Positions 9,563 to 17,474 of a stretch of DNA of 49,622 bases are shown piece after piece (position 1 is the first letter of the stretch; the number at the start of each line of letters is the position of its first letter). Source of the stretch: Halobacteriales archaeon QS_4_69_31 (GTDB lineage: Archaea; Halobacteriota; Halobacteria; Halobacteriales; Haloarculaceae). Both the position numbers and the translations under genes were made by a program. The notes beneath the pieces are model-generated. The model ran no database searches, was not told the origin of the DNA, and saw nothing but the letters and a program-made list of their open reading frames with translations. Location: assembly GCA_003021655.1 (NCBI GenBank), contig PXRP01000015.1, positions 1 to 49,622 on the forward strand. Reading direction: 5' to 3'.

Positions 9563-9967
9563 TCAGTCCGGGTCGTATTTTACGACAGACAGCACCGACC
9601 GTACTTCGTCTTTCCAGAAGTGTTTCTCGGCGGTCGCGAACGCCCCACCGTGGACCCGCGCTGACGCGGCGATGAGGGCATCCGGATGGTCCGCCGGAAC
9701 GCCACGACTCATCAGTTCGTCCTGCAGCGACGCGGCTTCGTCGGCCGTCTGTTCGGTGACCTCGACCACGTCCATCGACGCCGTGACCGCTTGCTTGATA
9801 GTCTCCGGAGAGCCGTCGATGTAGCCGTGAATACTCCCCATGTAGGCTTCGTAGAGGACGATAGACGGCACTGCCCAGACGTCCCGTTCGTACTGTTCGA
9901 GAAACGCCCGGGCCGACTCTCTGCCGTCGAGATAGTCACTGAGGAGGGTGTTGTCGAGTACCAGCAT
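9563..9967 (-). CDS. vapC: PIN-domain ribonuclease toxin, VapC family
   Basis: This 134-residue PIN-domain protein resembles VapC toxins that cleave RNA. Acidic site residues visible are Asp5 in LVLDNTLLSDYL, Glu40 in IVLYEAYMG, and Asp96 in ADHPDALIAAS. The fourth position, usually Asp, is Glu114 in ATAEKHF. The Pro-Ala-Asp-His-Pro-Asp-Ala-Leu-Ile-Ala stretch is typical of the VapC core. It starts immediately after the stop of its presumed antitoxin (TAG then ATG without spacer), showing a coupled pair. Confidence 0.85.
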   Translation of the reverse strand: MLVLDNTLLSDYLDGRESARAFLEQYERDVWAVPSIVLYEAYMGSIHGYIDGSPETIKQAVTASMDVVEVTEQTADEAASLQDELMSRGVPADHPDALIAASARVHGGAFATAEKHFWKDEVRSVLSVVKYDPD

Positions 9968-10195
9968 CTATTTCGAGGTCTCGATATCGTCGGTCGTCCC
10001 CTGGCGCAGCTCCGCTCGCATCCTGTCGAGACCGTCCCGCGTCGCCGTCCCGGTGTCCGAGAGCACACCGAAGCCCGCCCATTTGTCCCGTTCCGTGAGC
10101 CGGAGGATCACGTCTTCGTAACTCTCTCCCTCTCGTTTGTGGAGGTCGAGGCGGTCTTTCGCTTCTTCCGAAACGCGAATCGACGTATCTCCCAT
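9968..10195 (-). CDS. vapB: VapB-type antitoxin
   Basis: This 75-residue protein has an N-terminal MGDTSIRVSEEAKDRLDLHK, the form of haloarchaeal RHH-like VapB antitoxins (strand then helix for DNA binding). An acidic C-terminal part would bind the toxin. The open frame continues upstream, but the ATG at 10195 sits one leader-free spacing from a TATA element, so it is the likely start. The stop directly abuts vapC. Confidence 0.8.
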   Translation of the reverse strand: MGDTSIRVSEEAKDRLDLHKREGESYEDVILRLTERDKWAGFGVLSDTGTATRDGLDRMRAELRQGTTDDIETSK

Positions 10196-10224
10196 GCATA
10201 CGCATGCGCATGCGCATATAAGAG
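10196..10224 (-). promoter_or_regulatory. vapBC promoter with a perfect palindromic operator candidate
   Basis: Read on the minus strand, CTCTTATATG places a TATA element (about 10216-10222) 24 bases from the vapB ATG, giving a leaderless transcript. Between them is a perfect 14-bp palindrome, ATGCGCATGCGCAT (10204-10217), within a longer alternating purine-pyrimidine run. Antitoxins usually autoregulate through palindromes at such sites, and this alternation is also a Z-DNA-prone sequence. Confidence 0.65.
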
Positions 10225-10319
10225 TCTTGGTTCGTGTACTCCATGCGGAGAACGTGTACGCCTCAGTACTTGCCGTCCGGCCACTCCGGCGAACTGCGCG
10301 GCGAAGTGACCACCGATTC

Positions 10320-10847
10320 GTGTCAACAGGGAGTGTTTTTACCGGCGGCATCGGCCCCCTCCTGAACCCGCTCTATTTCCATCCGGGGGATCTCACGGGC
10401 GGCGAGGGCACCGTCACGTACTGAGTCGAGCGGGTCGACGACGACGTGAGGGCGGCGGCCGCACTCCGGCACTCGTCGCGCGTGCTCGCGTGTGACAAAG
10501 CCTGCGTGGTCCACCAGCGAGTCGCCGTCCCGAGCGCGGAGGCCTCGGCGTTTGCGCGCGAGGCCGTCGAGACAGGGTCGGTCACGCGCACTGGCGCCCG
10601 CGTGCCCGCCCTGGAGATGCGCGAGCCGATACGACACGAGGGTGCGTACTACCTGCGGGACAAGGTGAAGTATCCCTGCAACCAGACGGGGGTCCTGGTC
10701 GGGCGGGCGATCGCCTTCCTGACAGGACTCGGTTGCGTCGCGCTCGGCGGACGGACCTACCCGTCCAGGCCGTCGGCGGCCTCGGGTGCGGGCACGCGCT
10801 CGATGCGCCCCTCGCGGGCCACGTCGAGGCCGCCCTCGCGGGCGTGA
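10320..10847 (+). pseudogene. Decayed plus-strand gene with an in-frame TGA
   Basis: One plus-strand frame stays open from 10320 to 10847 apart from TGA at 10422-10424. Its codons on both sides of that stop have third positions that are about 85-90% G/C, like real genes here, while the opposing minus frame does not. The frame reads ...GGEGTVTY, stop, VERVDDDVRAAAALRHSS..., suggesting a CGA-to-TGA change. The distal part includes MREPIRHEGAYYLRDKVKYP. The 3' end runs into the convergent phosphoesterase gene. I do not recognise the family. A start at GTG 10446 would give a shortened 133-residue protein instead. Confidence 0.45.
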
Positions 10848-12172
10848 GCGAGAAGCGTCTGCCACTGTCGGTCGTGCTCGGCGGCGACCGCGTCGCGGTC
10901 GACGGGCCCGAAAGCGTCGATGACGACCACGTACTCGGCGGTCGCGACGCGGTAGGTCCGGTCGTCGTCGAGGGGGTCGCCGTCGACCGTCGCGCCGGCC
11001 AGTTCGTTCGCGTCGGTCCACCGGGCCCGCAGGCCCGACGTGTGAAAGTGGACCCAGCCGCGGTCGCCGGGGTGGGGGTGGGCGGCCTCCGCGAGGACGG
11101 CACGCAACGCCGCGCCGTCGAGGACACACTCGACGACGGGGCTGTCGAACGGACACAGGGAGACCACCTCGGCGCGGGTCACGTCGCCGGACAGCGGCGG
11201 GCCGGTCCGGAGCGACCCGGCCGGGAACAGCGCCGCGTCCGCGCCGGCGGCCGCGCGGAAGGCGTCGGCCGCGAAGTTGCCCAGGCGGCTCTCGCCGCCG
11301 AACCGCCCGCGTTCGGTCCGCGGGAGCGACCTGTCGACGTGGGCGACCGTCTCGTCGACGCCGAGTCGCTCCCGGCGCTCGCGATAGACGTCGGCGAGCG
11401 TCGCGTCCTGCGGGTCCTCGTCAGGGGCTATCTCGTGGAACGTGGCCATCGCCGTGGGGTCGTCGCCTCCTGTGGGGCCCAGCGCGACCTCGACGAGTTC
11501 GGTGCCGCTCCCCGGCGTGCGGACGAACAGCGTCCCCTCGACGTGCTCGTGGCGGCGGTCGTGGCGGTGGCCGCCCAGCACGACGTCGGCGTCGACGCCG
11601 GCGGCCACCTCGGGGTCGGCCGCCCCGCAGTGAGCGAGGACGACCCGGTAGTCGACCGGGCCGAGGTCGTCGAACGCCGCCCGGGCGGCCGAGACGGGGT
11701 TTGACACCCGGAGGCCCTCGACCGCCCCGCAGATGTCGGCCGTCTCGGGGTGGGCGAGGCCGACCACGCTGACGCGGGCGCCGCCGCGTTCGAGGACGGT
11801 CCCGTCGGGCACGCGGTCGCTTCCCGGCCCCGCGAGGTTCGCACAGAGGTAGGTCGGCGGGACCGACCCGGCCCACTCGTAGGCCCACTCGCGGCCGGGG
11901 TCGAAGTCGTGGTTGCCGAAGGTCTCGACTGCGGGCGCGACCCGCTCGAAGAAGGGACGGGCCTGGGCGCGGCCGGCGTCGGTCAACAGTGCGAGCACGC
12001 CCAGCGCGGTGTCGTCGCCGGCGCCGGCCACGAGGGTCGCGTCGTCGCGCAACTCGTCGATCCGGCCGGCGAGCGCCCCGACCCTGTCGGGGTCGTCGTA
12101 GGCACTCTCCAGGTCCGAGTACCCCAGCAGGCGCACAGTCGGCTGGGCGCCCGGTGTCGTGTCCCCGTACAT
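10757..12172 (-). CDS. 5'-nucleotidase/UshA-like metallophosphoesterase
   Basis: This 471-residue protein has a calcineurin-type metallophosphatase domain in the N-terminal half (ETFGNHDFDPG, a late GGHRHDRRHEH histidine motif) and a 5'-nucleotidase C-terminal domain (ETVAHVDRSLPRTERGRFGGESRLGNFAADAFR). This two-domain order is that of UshA/CpdB enzymes, which remove phosphate from nucleotides. The first metal motif is atypical: GYSDLESAYDDPDR has D-x-E where D-x-H is usual. No signal peptide is seen, so it is probably cytoplasmic. The ATG at 12172 is preferred over one at 12319, which would overlap the neighbour's promoter. Confidence 0.85.
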   Translation of the reverse strand: MYGDTTPGAQPTVRLLGYSDLESAYDDPDRVGALAGRIDELRDDATLVAGAGDDTALGVLALLTDAGRAQARPFFERVAPAVETFGNHDFDPGREWAYEWAGSVPPTYLCANLAGPGSDRVPDGTVLERGGARVSVVGLAHPETADICGAVEGLRVSNPVSAARAAFDDLGPVDYRVVLAHCGAADPEVAAGVDADVVLGGHRHDRRHEHVEGTLFVRTPGSGTELVEVALGPTGGDDPTAMATFHEIAPDEDPQDATLADVYRERRERLGVDETVAHVDRSLPRTERGRFGGESRLGNFAADAFRAAAGADAALFPAGSLRTGPPLSGDVTRAEVVSLCPFDSPVVECVLDGAALRAVLAEAAHPHPGDRGWVHFHTSGLRARWTDANELAGATVDGDPLDDDRTYRVATAEYVVVIDAFGPVDRDAVAAEHDRQWQTLLAHAREGGLDVAREGRIERVPAPEAADGLDG

Positions 12173-12327
12173 CGTGGTGGCCCCGCGTCCGGCGGGTGGA
12201 CGCGGAAGTATTGTTTCTCTCTCTGTCGGGCATCGACAAAAAGAGGGCGGTTCGTGAGCGGTCTCCGGCGGGCGGACACCCGCGGCCCCGGGATAACGCT
12301 CATGTGGCCGGTCGGTCAAGTAGCCCC

Positions 12328-14334
12328 ATGGCGTTTGCCAGTGGGGAGCGGTCAGGCGAGCGTGTGCTCTACGTCGACCCCGACGAGGGAGCGGCGGGGC
12401 CGGTCGTCGAGGCGCTCGGCCGGGCCGGGTTCTCCGTCGAACGGGTCGCGGACGCCGCGGCTGCGCGCGACCGACTCGCGGCGGGTCCCGTCGACTGTGT
12501 CGTCAGCGAACACGCACTCCCCGGGGAGTCGGGAGTGGAGCTTCTGGGGAGCGTCCGGGAGACCGACGAGGACCTCCCGTTCGTGCTGTTTACGAGCGCG
12601 GGCGACGAGCGGCTGGCCAGCGAGGCCATCTCCGCGGGCGTCAGCGACTACGTCCCCCGGGAGCCGGCCGGGAAACAGCGCCTCGCGCTGGTCGATGCGG
12701 TCGAGCGGGTCGTCATCGAGGGGTCACACTTCCCGGAGGTCAGCGAGGAGCTCAAGGACCGCGCGATGGACGAGGCGCCGGTCGGGATCACCATCGCCGA
12801 CGCCTCCCGGCGGGACCTGCCGCTCATCTACGCCAACGAGGCCTTCCAGGAGCTGACCGGCTTCACCGAGGCGGAGTCGCTGGGACACAACTGTGATTTC
12901 CTGCAGGGCGACGACAGCGACCCCTCCGCCATCGCGGAGATGTCGCGGGCGCTGGGCGCCGGCGACCCGGTCTCGGTCGAGATCAGAAACTACACGAAGT
13001 CGGGCGAGCCGTTCTGGAACCGGCTGGACATCGCGCCGGTCCACCTCGGCGGGGAGCTGACCCACTACGTCGGCTTCCAGCTCGACGTAACCGAACGCGT
13101 CGAGGCCGAACGCGAGGCCAAGCGCCAGGCCGAGAAGGCCCGGGCCGAACGCGAGACGGTCGAAGCGCTGCTGACCCGCCTGGACGGCCTGGTGACAGAC
13201 GTGACCAGCCGCCTGCTCAGCGCGGACACCCGGGCGGCCGTCGAGGCGGCGGTCTGCGAGCGGCTGGTCGAGACCGACGAGTACGTCCTCGCGTGGGTCG
13301 GCGACCGCGACCCGGCGACGGACACGGTGTCGCCCTCCACCTGGGTCGGGGGCGACCCGCCCGGGGACCTGGAGTTCGACCTCACGGGCGACGGGCCGGT
13401 CGCACGCGCCGTCGAGACTGGCCAGCTCCAGGTCGTCACCACCGGCGGGGACCCGGCGGCCGCCGACCTGCTGGACCGCCACGCCGCAGTCGTCGGCGAG
13501 GACGTCGCCGCGGTCGCGGCGGTGCCACTCCGGTACGGCGACGTCGGCTACGGCGTCCTCGTCGTCGGTATCGAGGCGGGCACGACGTTCAGCGAACCCG
13601 AGCAGCGCGTGCTCTCGGCGGTCGGGCGGTCGGCGACGATGGCGCTCCACGACCTGACGAGCCAGCGCCTGCTGGCCTCCGACGAGGTGACCGAACTGGA
13701 GTTCGGGCTGACCGGCGAGGAGCCGTTCTTCGTCGCGCTCTCGTCGGCGCTGGACACGTCGTTCGTCCACGTCGGGACCGTCTCGCGTGAGGCGGGGCCG
13801 ACGACGCTGTTCTTCGAGACCGACGCCGACCCCGAGGCCGTCGCGTCGGTGCTGGACGGCCGCGACGAGGAGGTGTCGGTCACGCCGGTCACGACCGACG
13901 ACGACCGCTCGGTCCTGGAGTTCGACGTCGAGAGGTCGCCGCTGGTCGACCTGGTCATCGACCGGGGCGGACGGATCACCGAGATGCACGCGACCGGCGG
14001 CGTCGGCGAACTGACCGTCGAGATCACCCCCGAGGCCCAGCCCCGGGCGGTCGTCGAGGCCATCGAGGACCAGATCTCCGGCGCGGACCTGACCGCTTAC
14101 CGCGAGCAGGAACGCCCCGCCGAGACCCGACAGGACATCAGGGCCCGCATCGATGAGCAACTCACCGACCGGCAGGCGACCGCGCTCCGGACGGCCATCG
14201 TCGGCGGCTTCTTCGAGTGGCCCCGCGACTCCACCGGCGAGGAACTGGCTACCTCGATGAGTATCGGCCGGTCGACGTTCCACCAGCACCTCCGGGCCGC
14301 CCAGCGCAAGGTCTTCGAGGAACTCTACGCGTAA
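12328..14334 (+). CDS. bat: Bat-type regulator: degenerate receiver, LOV-like PAS, GAF, HTH_10
   Basis: This 668-residue regulator has four parts. Residues about 10-125 are a response-regulator receiver in which the phosphoacceptor Asp is Glu61 (VVSEHALPG) and the usual Lys is Arg (YVPRE). Residues about 150-265 are a PAS domain with the LOV signature GHNCDFLQGDD (Cys189), NYTKSGEPFWN and GFQLDVTE, followed by a coiled linker. A GAF domain follows (about 285-450), then the bacterioopsin-activator region and a C-terminal HTH_10 (LTDRQATALRTAI... STFHQHLRAAQRKVFEEL). HTH_10 Bat proteins activate bop under low oxygen and light. It lies 181 bases upstream of bop on the same strand. Symbol given by similarity and context. 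Confidence 0.85.
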   Translation: MAFASGERSGERVLYVDPDEGAAGPVVEALGRAGFSVERVADAAAARDRLAAGPVDCVVSEHALPGESGVELLGSVRETDEDLPFVLFTSAGDERLASEAISAGVSDYVPREPAGKQRLALVDAVERVVIEGSHFPEVSEELKDRAMDEAPVGITIADASRRDLPLIYANEAFQELTGFTEAESLGHNCDFLQGDDSDPSAIAEMSRALGAGDPVSVEIRNYTKSGEPFWNRLDIAPVHLGGELTHYVGFQLDVTERVEAEREAKRQAEKARAERETVEALLTRLDGLVTDVTSRLLSADTRAAVEAAVCERLVETDEYVLAWVGDRDPATDTVSPSTWVGGDPPGDLEFDLTGDGPVARAVETGQLQVVTTGGDPAAADLLDRHAAVVGEDVAAVAAVPLRYGDVGYGVLVVGIEAGTTFSEPEQRVLSAVGRSATMALHDLTSQRLLASDEVTELEFGLTGEEPFFVALSSALDTSFVHVGTVSREAGPTTLFFETDADPEAVASVLDGRDEEVSVTPVTTDDDRSVLEFDVERSPLVDLVIDRGGRITEMHATGGVGELTVEITPEAQPRAVVEAIEDQISGADLTAYREQERPAETRQDIRARIDEQLTDRQATALRTAIVGGFFEWPRDSTGEELATSMSIGRSTFHQHLRAAQRKVFEELYA

Positions 14335-14439
14335 TCCGTGGCCGCCCCCCGGAACCGACCCCGCAGGGCCGATCCCCTCCGGAAGCGGATGGACTCCAGA
14401 CGGACCAGATGGACCCCAGACCGGCCAGACCACCCGTAT

Positions 14440-14515
14440 TCCCTCGGTCCCAATTATTCCAAACTAGTTCGGTATTGCGCTTTTGGTAGAAACACACTAA
14501 CCCTCGATCGTAGTC
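14440..14515 (+). promoter_or_regulatory. bop upstream control region
   Basis: The last 70 bases before the bop ATG are clearly AT-richer than the flanks (CAATTATTCCAAACTAGTTC, then GCGCTTTTGGTAGAAACACACTAACCC). In Halobacterium the bop promoter has a Bat-binding upstream element next to an unusual TATA box. An equivalent is expected here, perhaps ACACACTAACCC or the CAATTATTCC stretch, but I cannot assign it base by base. Confidence 0.4.
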
Positions 14516-15271
14516 ATGCCACAACCAGGAAGCGAGTCGATATGGCTATGGATAGGTACCGCAGGCATGCTCCTCGGCATGTTGTACTTCATCGCGACGG
14601 GATGGGGGGAAGACGACGAGAAGCGCCAGGAGTTTTACATCGTCACCATATTCATCACCGCCATCGCGTTCTGTAATTACCTCGCGATGGCGCTCGGGTT
14701 CGGACTCACGGAGGTAACAGTCGGCGGTGAGACGCTGCCCATCTACTGGGCGCGGTACACCGACTGGTTCTTCACGACGCCGCTGTTGCTCATCGACCTG
14801 GGCCTGCTGGCCGGTGCCAACCGGAACCAGCTGTCGGCGCTGGTCGGGCTGGACGCCCTGATGATCGGAACGGGCGCGGTCGCGACGCTATCGGGCGGTA
14901 ATTTCGCCGCGTTCGGCCTCGGCGACGGCGCGCGCCGCCTCATCTGGTGGGGCGTCAGCACGGGCTTCCTGCTCGTGTTGCTGTACTTCCTCTTTGGCAC
15001 GCTCAGCCAGCAGGCCAAGTCGCTGTCGTCCGACGTCGGCGCGAAGTTCAGCCAGCTCCGGAACCTGGTCGTCGTCATCTGGCTGGTGTACCCGGCCTGG
15101 TGGCTCCTCGGAACCGAGGGCCTCCAGCTCGTCAGCCTCAACATCGAGACGGCCGGGTTCATGGTGCTCGACATCACCGCGAAGGTCGGGTTCGGCTTCC
15201 TGCTGCTGTCCAGCCGGAAAGTCCTCGACGACGTCTCCGAAGCGACGGCCGGCACGACCACCGCCGACTGA
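14516..15271 (+). CDS. bop: Bacteriorhodopsin (light-driven proton pump)
   Basis: This 251-residue seven-helix rhodopsin has the pump residues in place. [16 protein letters not shown] gives the counterion Asp83 and the donor Asp94 (D85 and D96 of Halobacterium). WARY supplies the Arg. [14 protein letters not shown] contains the two proton-release Glu residues. [11 protein letters not shown] carries retinal Lys223 with its counterion Asp. Leu at the position equivalent to BR 93 suggests a green-absorbing pigment. The short N-terminal [18 protein letters not shown] is like cruxrhodopsins of Haloarcula relatives. It sits between its candidate regulator and two genes for making retinal. Confidence 0.96.
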   Translation: MPQPGSESIWLWIGTAGMLLGMLYFIATGWGEDDEKRQEFYIVTIFITAIAFCNYLAMALGFGLTEVTVGGETLPIYWARYTDWFFTTPLLLIDLGLLAGANRNQLSALVGLDALMIGTGAVATLSGGNFAAFGLGDGARRLIWWGVSTGFLLVLLYFLFGTLSQQAKSLSSDVGAKFSQLRNLVVVIWLVYPAWWLLGTEGLQLVSLNIETAGFMVLDITAKVGFGFLLLSSRKVLDDVSEATAGTTTAD

Positions 15272-15587
15272 CGGTCGACGACGCAGTCATCGACTGTCAC
15301 TCCACCGCCGGCGTAGTTGCGGACCGACAGACCGGTGCCGGCGTAGTTGCGGACCGACAGACCGGTGCCGGCGCGGTCGCCGACTGGCAGTCGGTCACCC
15401 GTCGACGCGGTCGCCGACTGGCAGTCGGGTTACGGTCGTTGGGGTCGCGGTCGATGCCGCTGCACTGACGGGAGCCCGGGTTGGCGCCGGCGGTTCGGTG
15501 TCACCCACGCGGCGGTCGGGCTCCCGCTTCTCAGCGACGGGAACCGGGACGTGTAACTGAACACGGCCGTCCGAGAACACGAACCCA
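15272..15587. other. bop-crtY intergenic region
   Basis: The 316 bases hold no supported gene. The first half carries short tandem repeats (listed separately); the second is GC-rich without clear signals until the crtY start. The open frames across it have no recognisable protein. Confidence 0.6.
15307..15428. repeat. 30-bp and 34-bp-period tandem repeats downstream of bop
   Basis: Two perfect 30-bp units lie at 15307-15336 and 15337-15366 (GCCGGCGTAGTTGCGGACCG start), with a 7-base beginning of a third. They are followed by a 22-bp direct repeat GCGGTCGCCGACTGGCAGTC.. at 15373-15394 and 15407-15428. The latter contain CGACT-GGC-AGTCG hairpins that could terminate the bop transcript. Too few copies and no spacer pattern for CRISPR. 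Confidence 0.85.
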
Positions 15588-16400
15588 ATGCCGACGCCAC
15601 TCACGTACCTGCAGTTCCACGCGCTGTTCGTCGTTCCGCCGCTGGTACTGCTGGCTGTGGCGGCGTGGCGCCGCCGGCTCGCGGTCGACAGGAGCGTCGC
15701 CGGCGTCGGCCTGGCGGTCATCGCTCTGCTTGCGGTCGTCTACACGACTCCCTGGGACGCCCTGCTGATAGACCGCGGGGTCTGGTGGTACGGCGACGGC
15801 CGCGTCGCGGGCTGGGCGTTCGGCGTCCCGGTCGGGGAGTTCCTGTTTTTCGTGCTACAACCCGCGCTGACGGCGCTGTGGACCTACCACGTCGTCGGCC
15901 CGGTCGTCAAGGGGGTCGACCACTCCCGGGCGGACTGGGTGGCCGGCGCGCTCGCGGGCGCGGCCGTCTCGCTGGTCGGGCTGGCGTTGCTGACTCGGCC
16001 GTCCACGCTGTATCTCGGCGCGGTCCTGGCCTGGAGCGGGCCGGTGCTGGCGCTCCAGTGGGCCGTTGGCTGGCGGTACCTCCTGCGAACCCGCCGCCGG
16101 GTCGCGCTCGCGGTCGGCGTCCCCACGCTGTACCTGTGGGCAGTCGACCGCTACGCCATCGCGGACGGGGTCTGGGTCATCTCCGATGCGTACACGACGG
16201 GGCTGGCCATCGCCGGCCTCCCGGTCGAGGAGATGACCTTCTTCCTCGTGACAAACCTGTTCGTCGTCCAGGGGCTGGTCCTGTTGCGGTGGGTCCTCGC
16301 GCGCTGGGACCGGGCGACTGGTGACCCCGACCGCGACCGGCCGCTGGCGACCGCGCTCGAACGCGCGGGAGCAGGGGTGACCCGGCGATGGCGGCGGTGA
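15588..16400 (+). CDS. crtY: Lycopene beta-cyclase, CrtY type
   Basis: This 270-residue integral membrane enzyme closes both ends of lycopene to give beta-carotene, the precursor of retinal. It contains two copies of the lycopene-cyclase domain used by archaea (fused CrtYc/CrtYd type). The first is recognisable at TPWDALLIDRGVWWYGDGRV with GVPVGEFLFFVLQP. The second is at YAIADGVWVISDAYTTG with GLPVEEMTFFLVTNLFVVQG. About seven membrane helices. Its end overlaps brp by 13 bases. Confidence 0.92.
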   Translation: MPTPLTYLQFHALFVVPPLVLLAVAAWRRRLAVDRSVAGVGLAVIALLAVVYTTPWDALLIDRGVWWYGDGRVAGWAFGVPVGEFLFFVLQPALTALWTYHVVGPVVKGVDHSRADWVAGALAGAAVSLVGLALLTRPSTLYLGAVLAWSGPVLALQWAVGWRYLLRTRRRVALAVGVPTLYLWAVDRYAIADGVWVISDAYTTGLAIAGLPVEEMTFFLVTNLFVVQGLVLLRWVLARWDRATGDPDRDRPLATALERAGAGVTRRWRR

Positions 16401-17419
16401 CCGACGGCGTCGCGCTCCCGGCACCGGTCCGCGAGACGCTGCGCGTCCCCGTCGTCTGGCTCCCCTGGCTCCCGGTCGCGGCGTGTACGCTCGCGTTCAC
16501 CGCGGGGGTGGGCGTCCCCGAGCGGTGGCGGTATCTCCCACTGGCCGCCAGCGTCCTCGTGCTGGGACTGCCCCACGGCGCGGTCGACTGGGCGGCGCTG
16601 CCGCGTGCGGTCACCGGCCGCCTCGACGCGCGGTGGGCCGGCGTCGTCGTCGCCCTCTACGTCGTCGTCGGGGGCGCCTACGCTGTCGCGTGGTTTCTCG
16701 TCCCCGTGGCCAGCGCCGTCGGCTTCGTCGCGCTCACCTGGTTCCACTGGGGCCAGGGCGAACTCCACCCGCTCGCGGCGGTGCTGGGCGCCGACCACCT
16801 CGACTCGCGGCCCCGGCGTGCGCTGACCGTCCTCGTCCGCGGCGGCCTGCCGGTGCTCGTCCCCCTGCTGGCGTTTCCCGACCGGTACCGGGCGGTGCTC
16901 GCGTCGTTCGCGGCCCCGTTCGGCGGCGAACTGGCGGTCTGGCCCGTGACCCCCGGGGTTCGGCTGGCCCTCGGGGCCGCGTTCGCGGGGCTCACCGTCG
17001 GGACGCTCGCGCTCGGCTACCGGGCGGCCGACGACCACGGTGCGTGGGCGGTCGACGCCGGCGAGACGGCGCTGCTGTGGGCCTACTTCCTGGTCGTCCC
17101 GCCCGTCTTCGCCGTGGGCGTGTACTTCTGTGTCTGGCACGCGGCCCGCCACGTCGCACGGGTGCTCACTCTCGACGAGACGGCGACGGCCGCGCTCGAA
17201 CGCGGCCGCCTGCTGACCGCGCTCGGGCGGTTCGCCCGCGAGGCCGCGCTCCCGACGGCCGGCGGCCTGGCGGTCTGCTGGGCACTGTGGACCACCGCCC
17301 CGTCACCGCCCGCGACCCTAGAGGGCGTCGCCGCGGTCTATCTCGTCGCTATCGCCGTCATGACCCTGCCACACGTCCTCGTCGTGACGGCCATGGACCG
17401 GATAGCGGGCTACTGGTGA
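16388..17419 (+). CDS. brp: Brp/Blh beta-carotene 15,15'-dioxygenase
   Basis: This 343-residue polytopic membrane protein is of the Brp/Blh family, which splits beta-carotene into two retinals. Conserved family histidines appear in LGLPHGAVDWAALP, LTWFHWGQGELH, CVWHAARHVARV and MTLPHVLVVTAMD; these four His clusters bind the catalytic iron. Coupling to crtY by overlap and placement behind bop show it supplies the rhodopsin chromophore. Start ATG 16388 is the only candidate giving the normal family length. Confidence 0.92.
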   Translation: MAAVTDGVALPAPVRETLRVPVVWLPWLPVAACTLAFTAGVGVPERWRYLPLAASVLVLGLPHGAVDWAALPRAVTGRLDARWAGVVVALYVVVGGAYAVAWFLVPVASAVGFVALTWFHWGQGELHPLAAVLGADHLDSRPRRALTVLVRGGLPVLVPLLAFPDRYRAVLASFAAPFGGELAVWPVTPGVRLALGAAFAGLTVGTLALGYRAADDHGAWAVDAGETALLWAYFLVVPPVFAVGVYFCVWHAARHVARVLTLDETATAALERGRLLTALGRFAREAALPTAGGLAVCWALWTTAPSPPATLEGVAAVYLVAIAVMTLPHVLVVTAMDRIAGYW

Positions 17420-17474
17420 GACTGGTCGCCGTCCCCGCGTCGCATTTATAGTCGCGCCTCGCGTACCGGGGTGT

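Noticed and set aside
10323..10756. Minus-strand frame (PRMEIERVQEGADAAGKNTPC end) considered as a gene after the phosphoesterase.
   Set aside because: Third-position GC is low and it has no start codon separate from the phosphoesterase; the plus frame has better coding statistics.
15307..15428. Short repeats considered as a CRISPR array.
   Set aside because: Only two perfect 30-bp units directly adjoining, no unique spacers, no cas genes.
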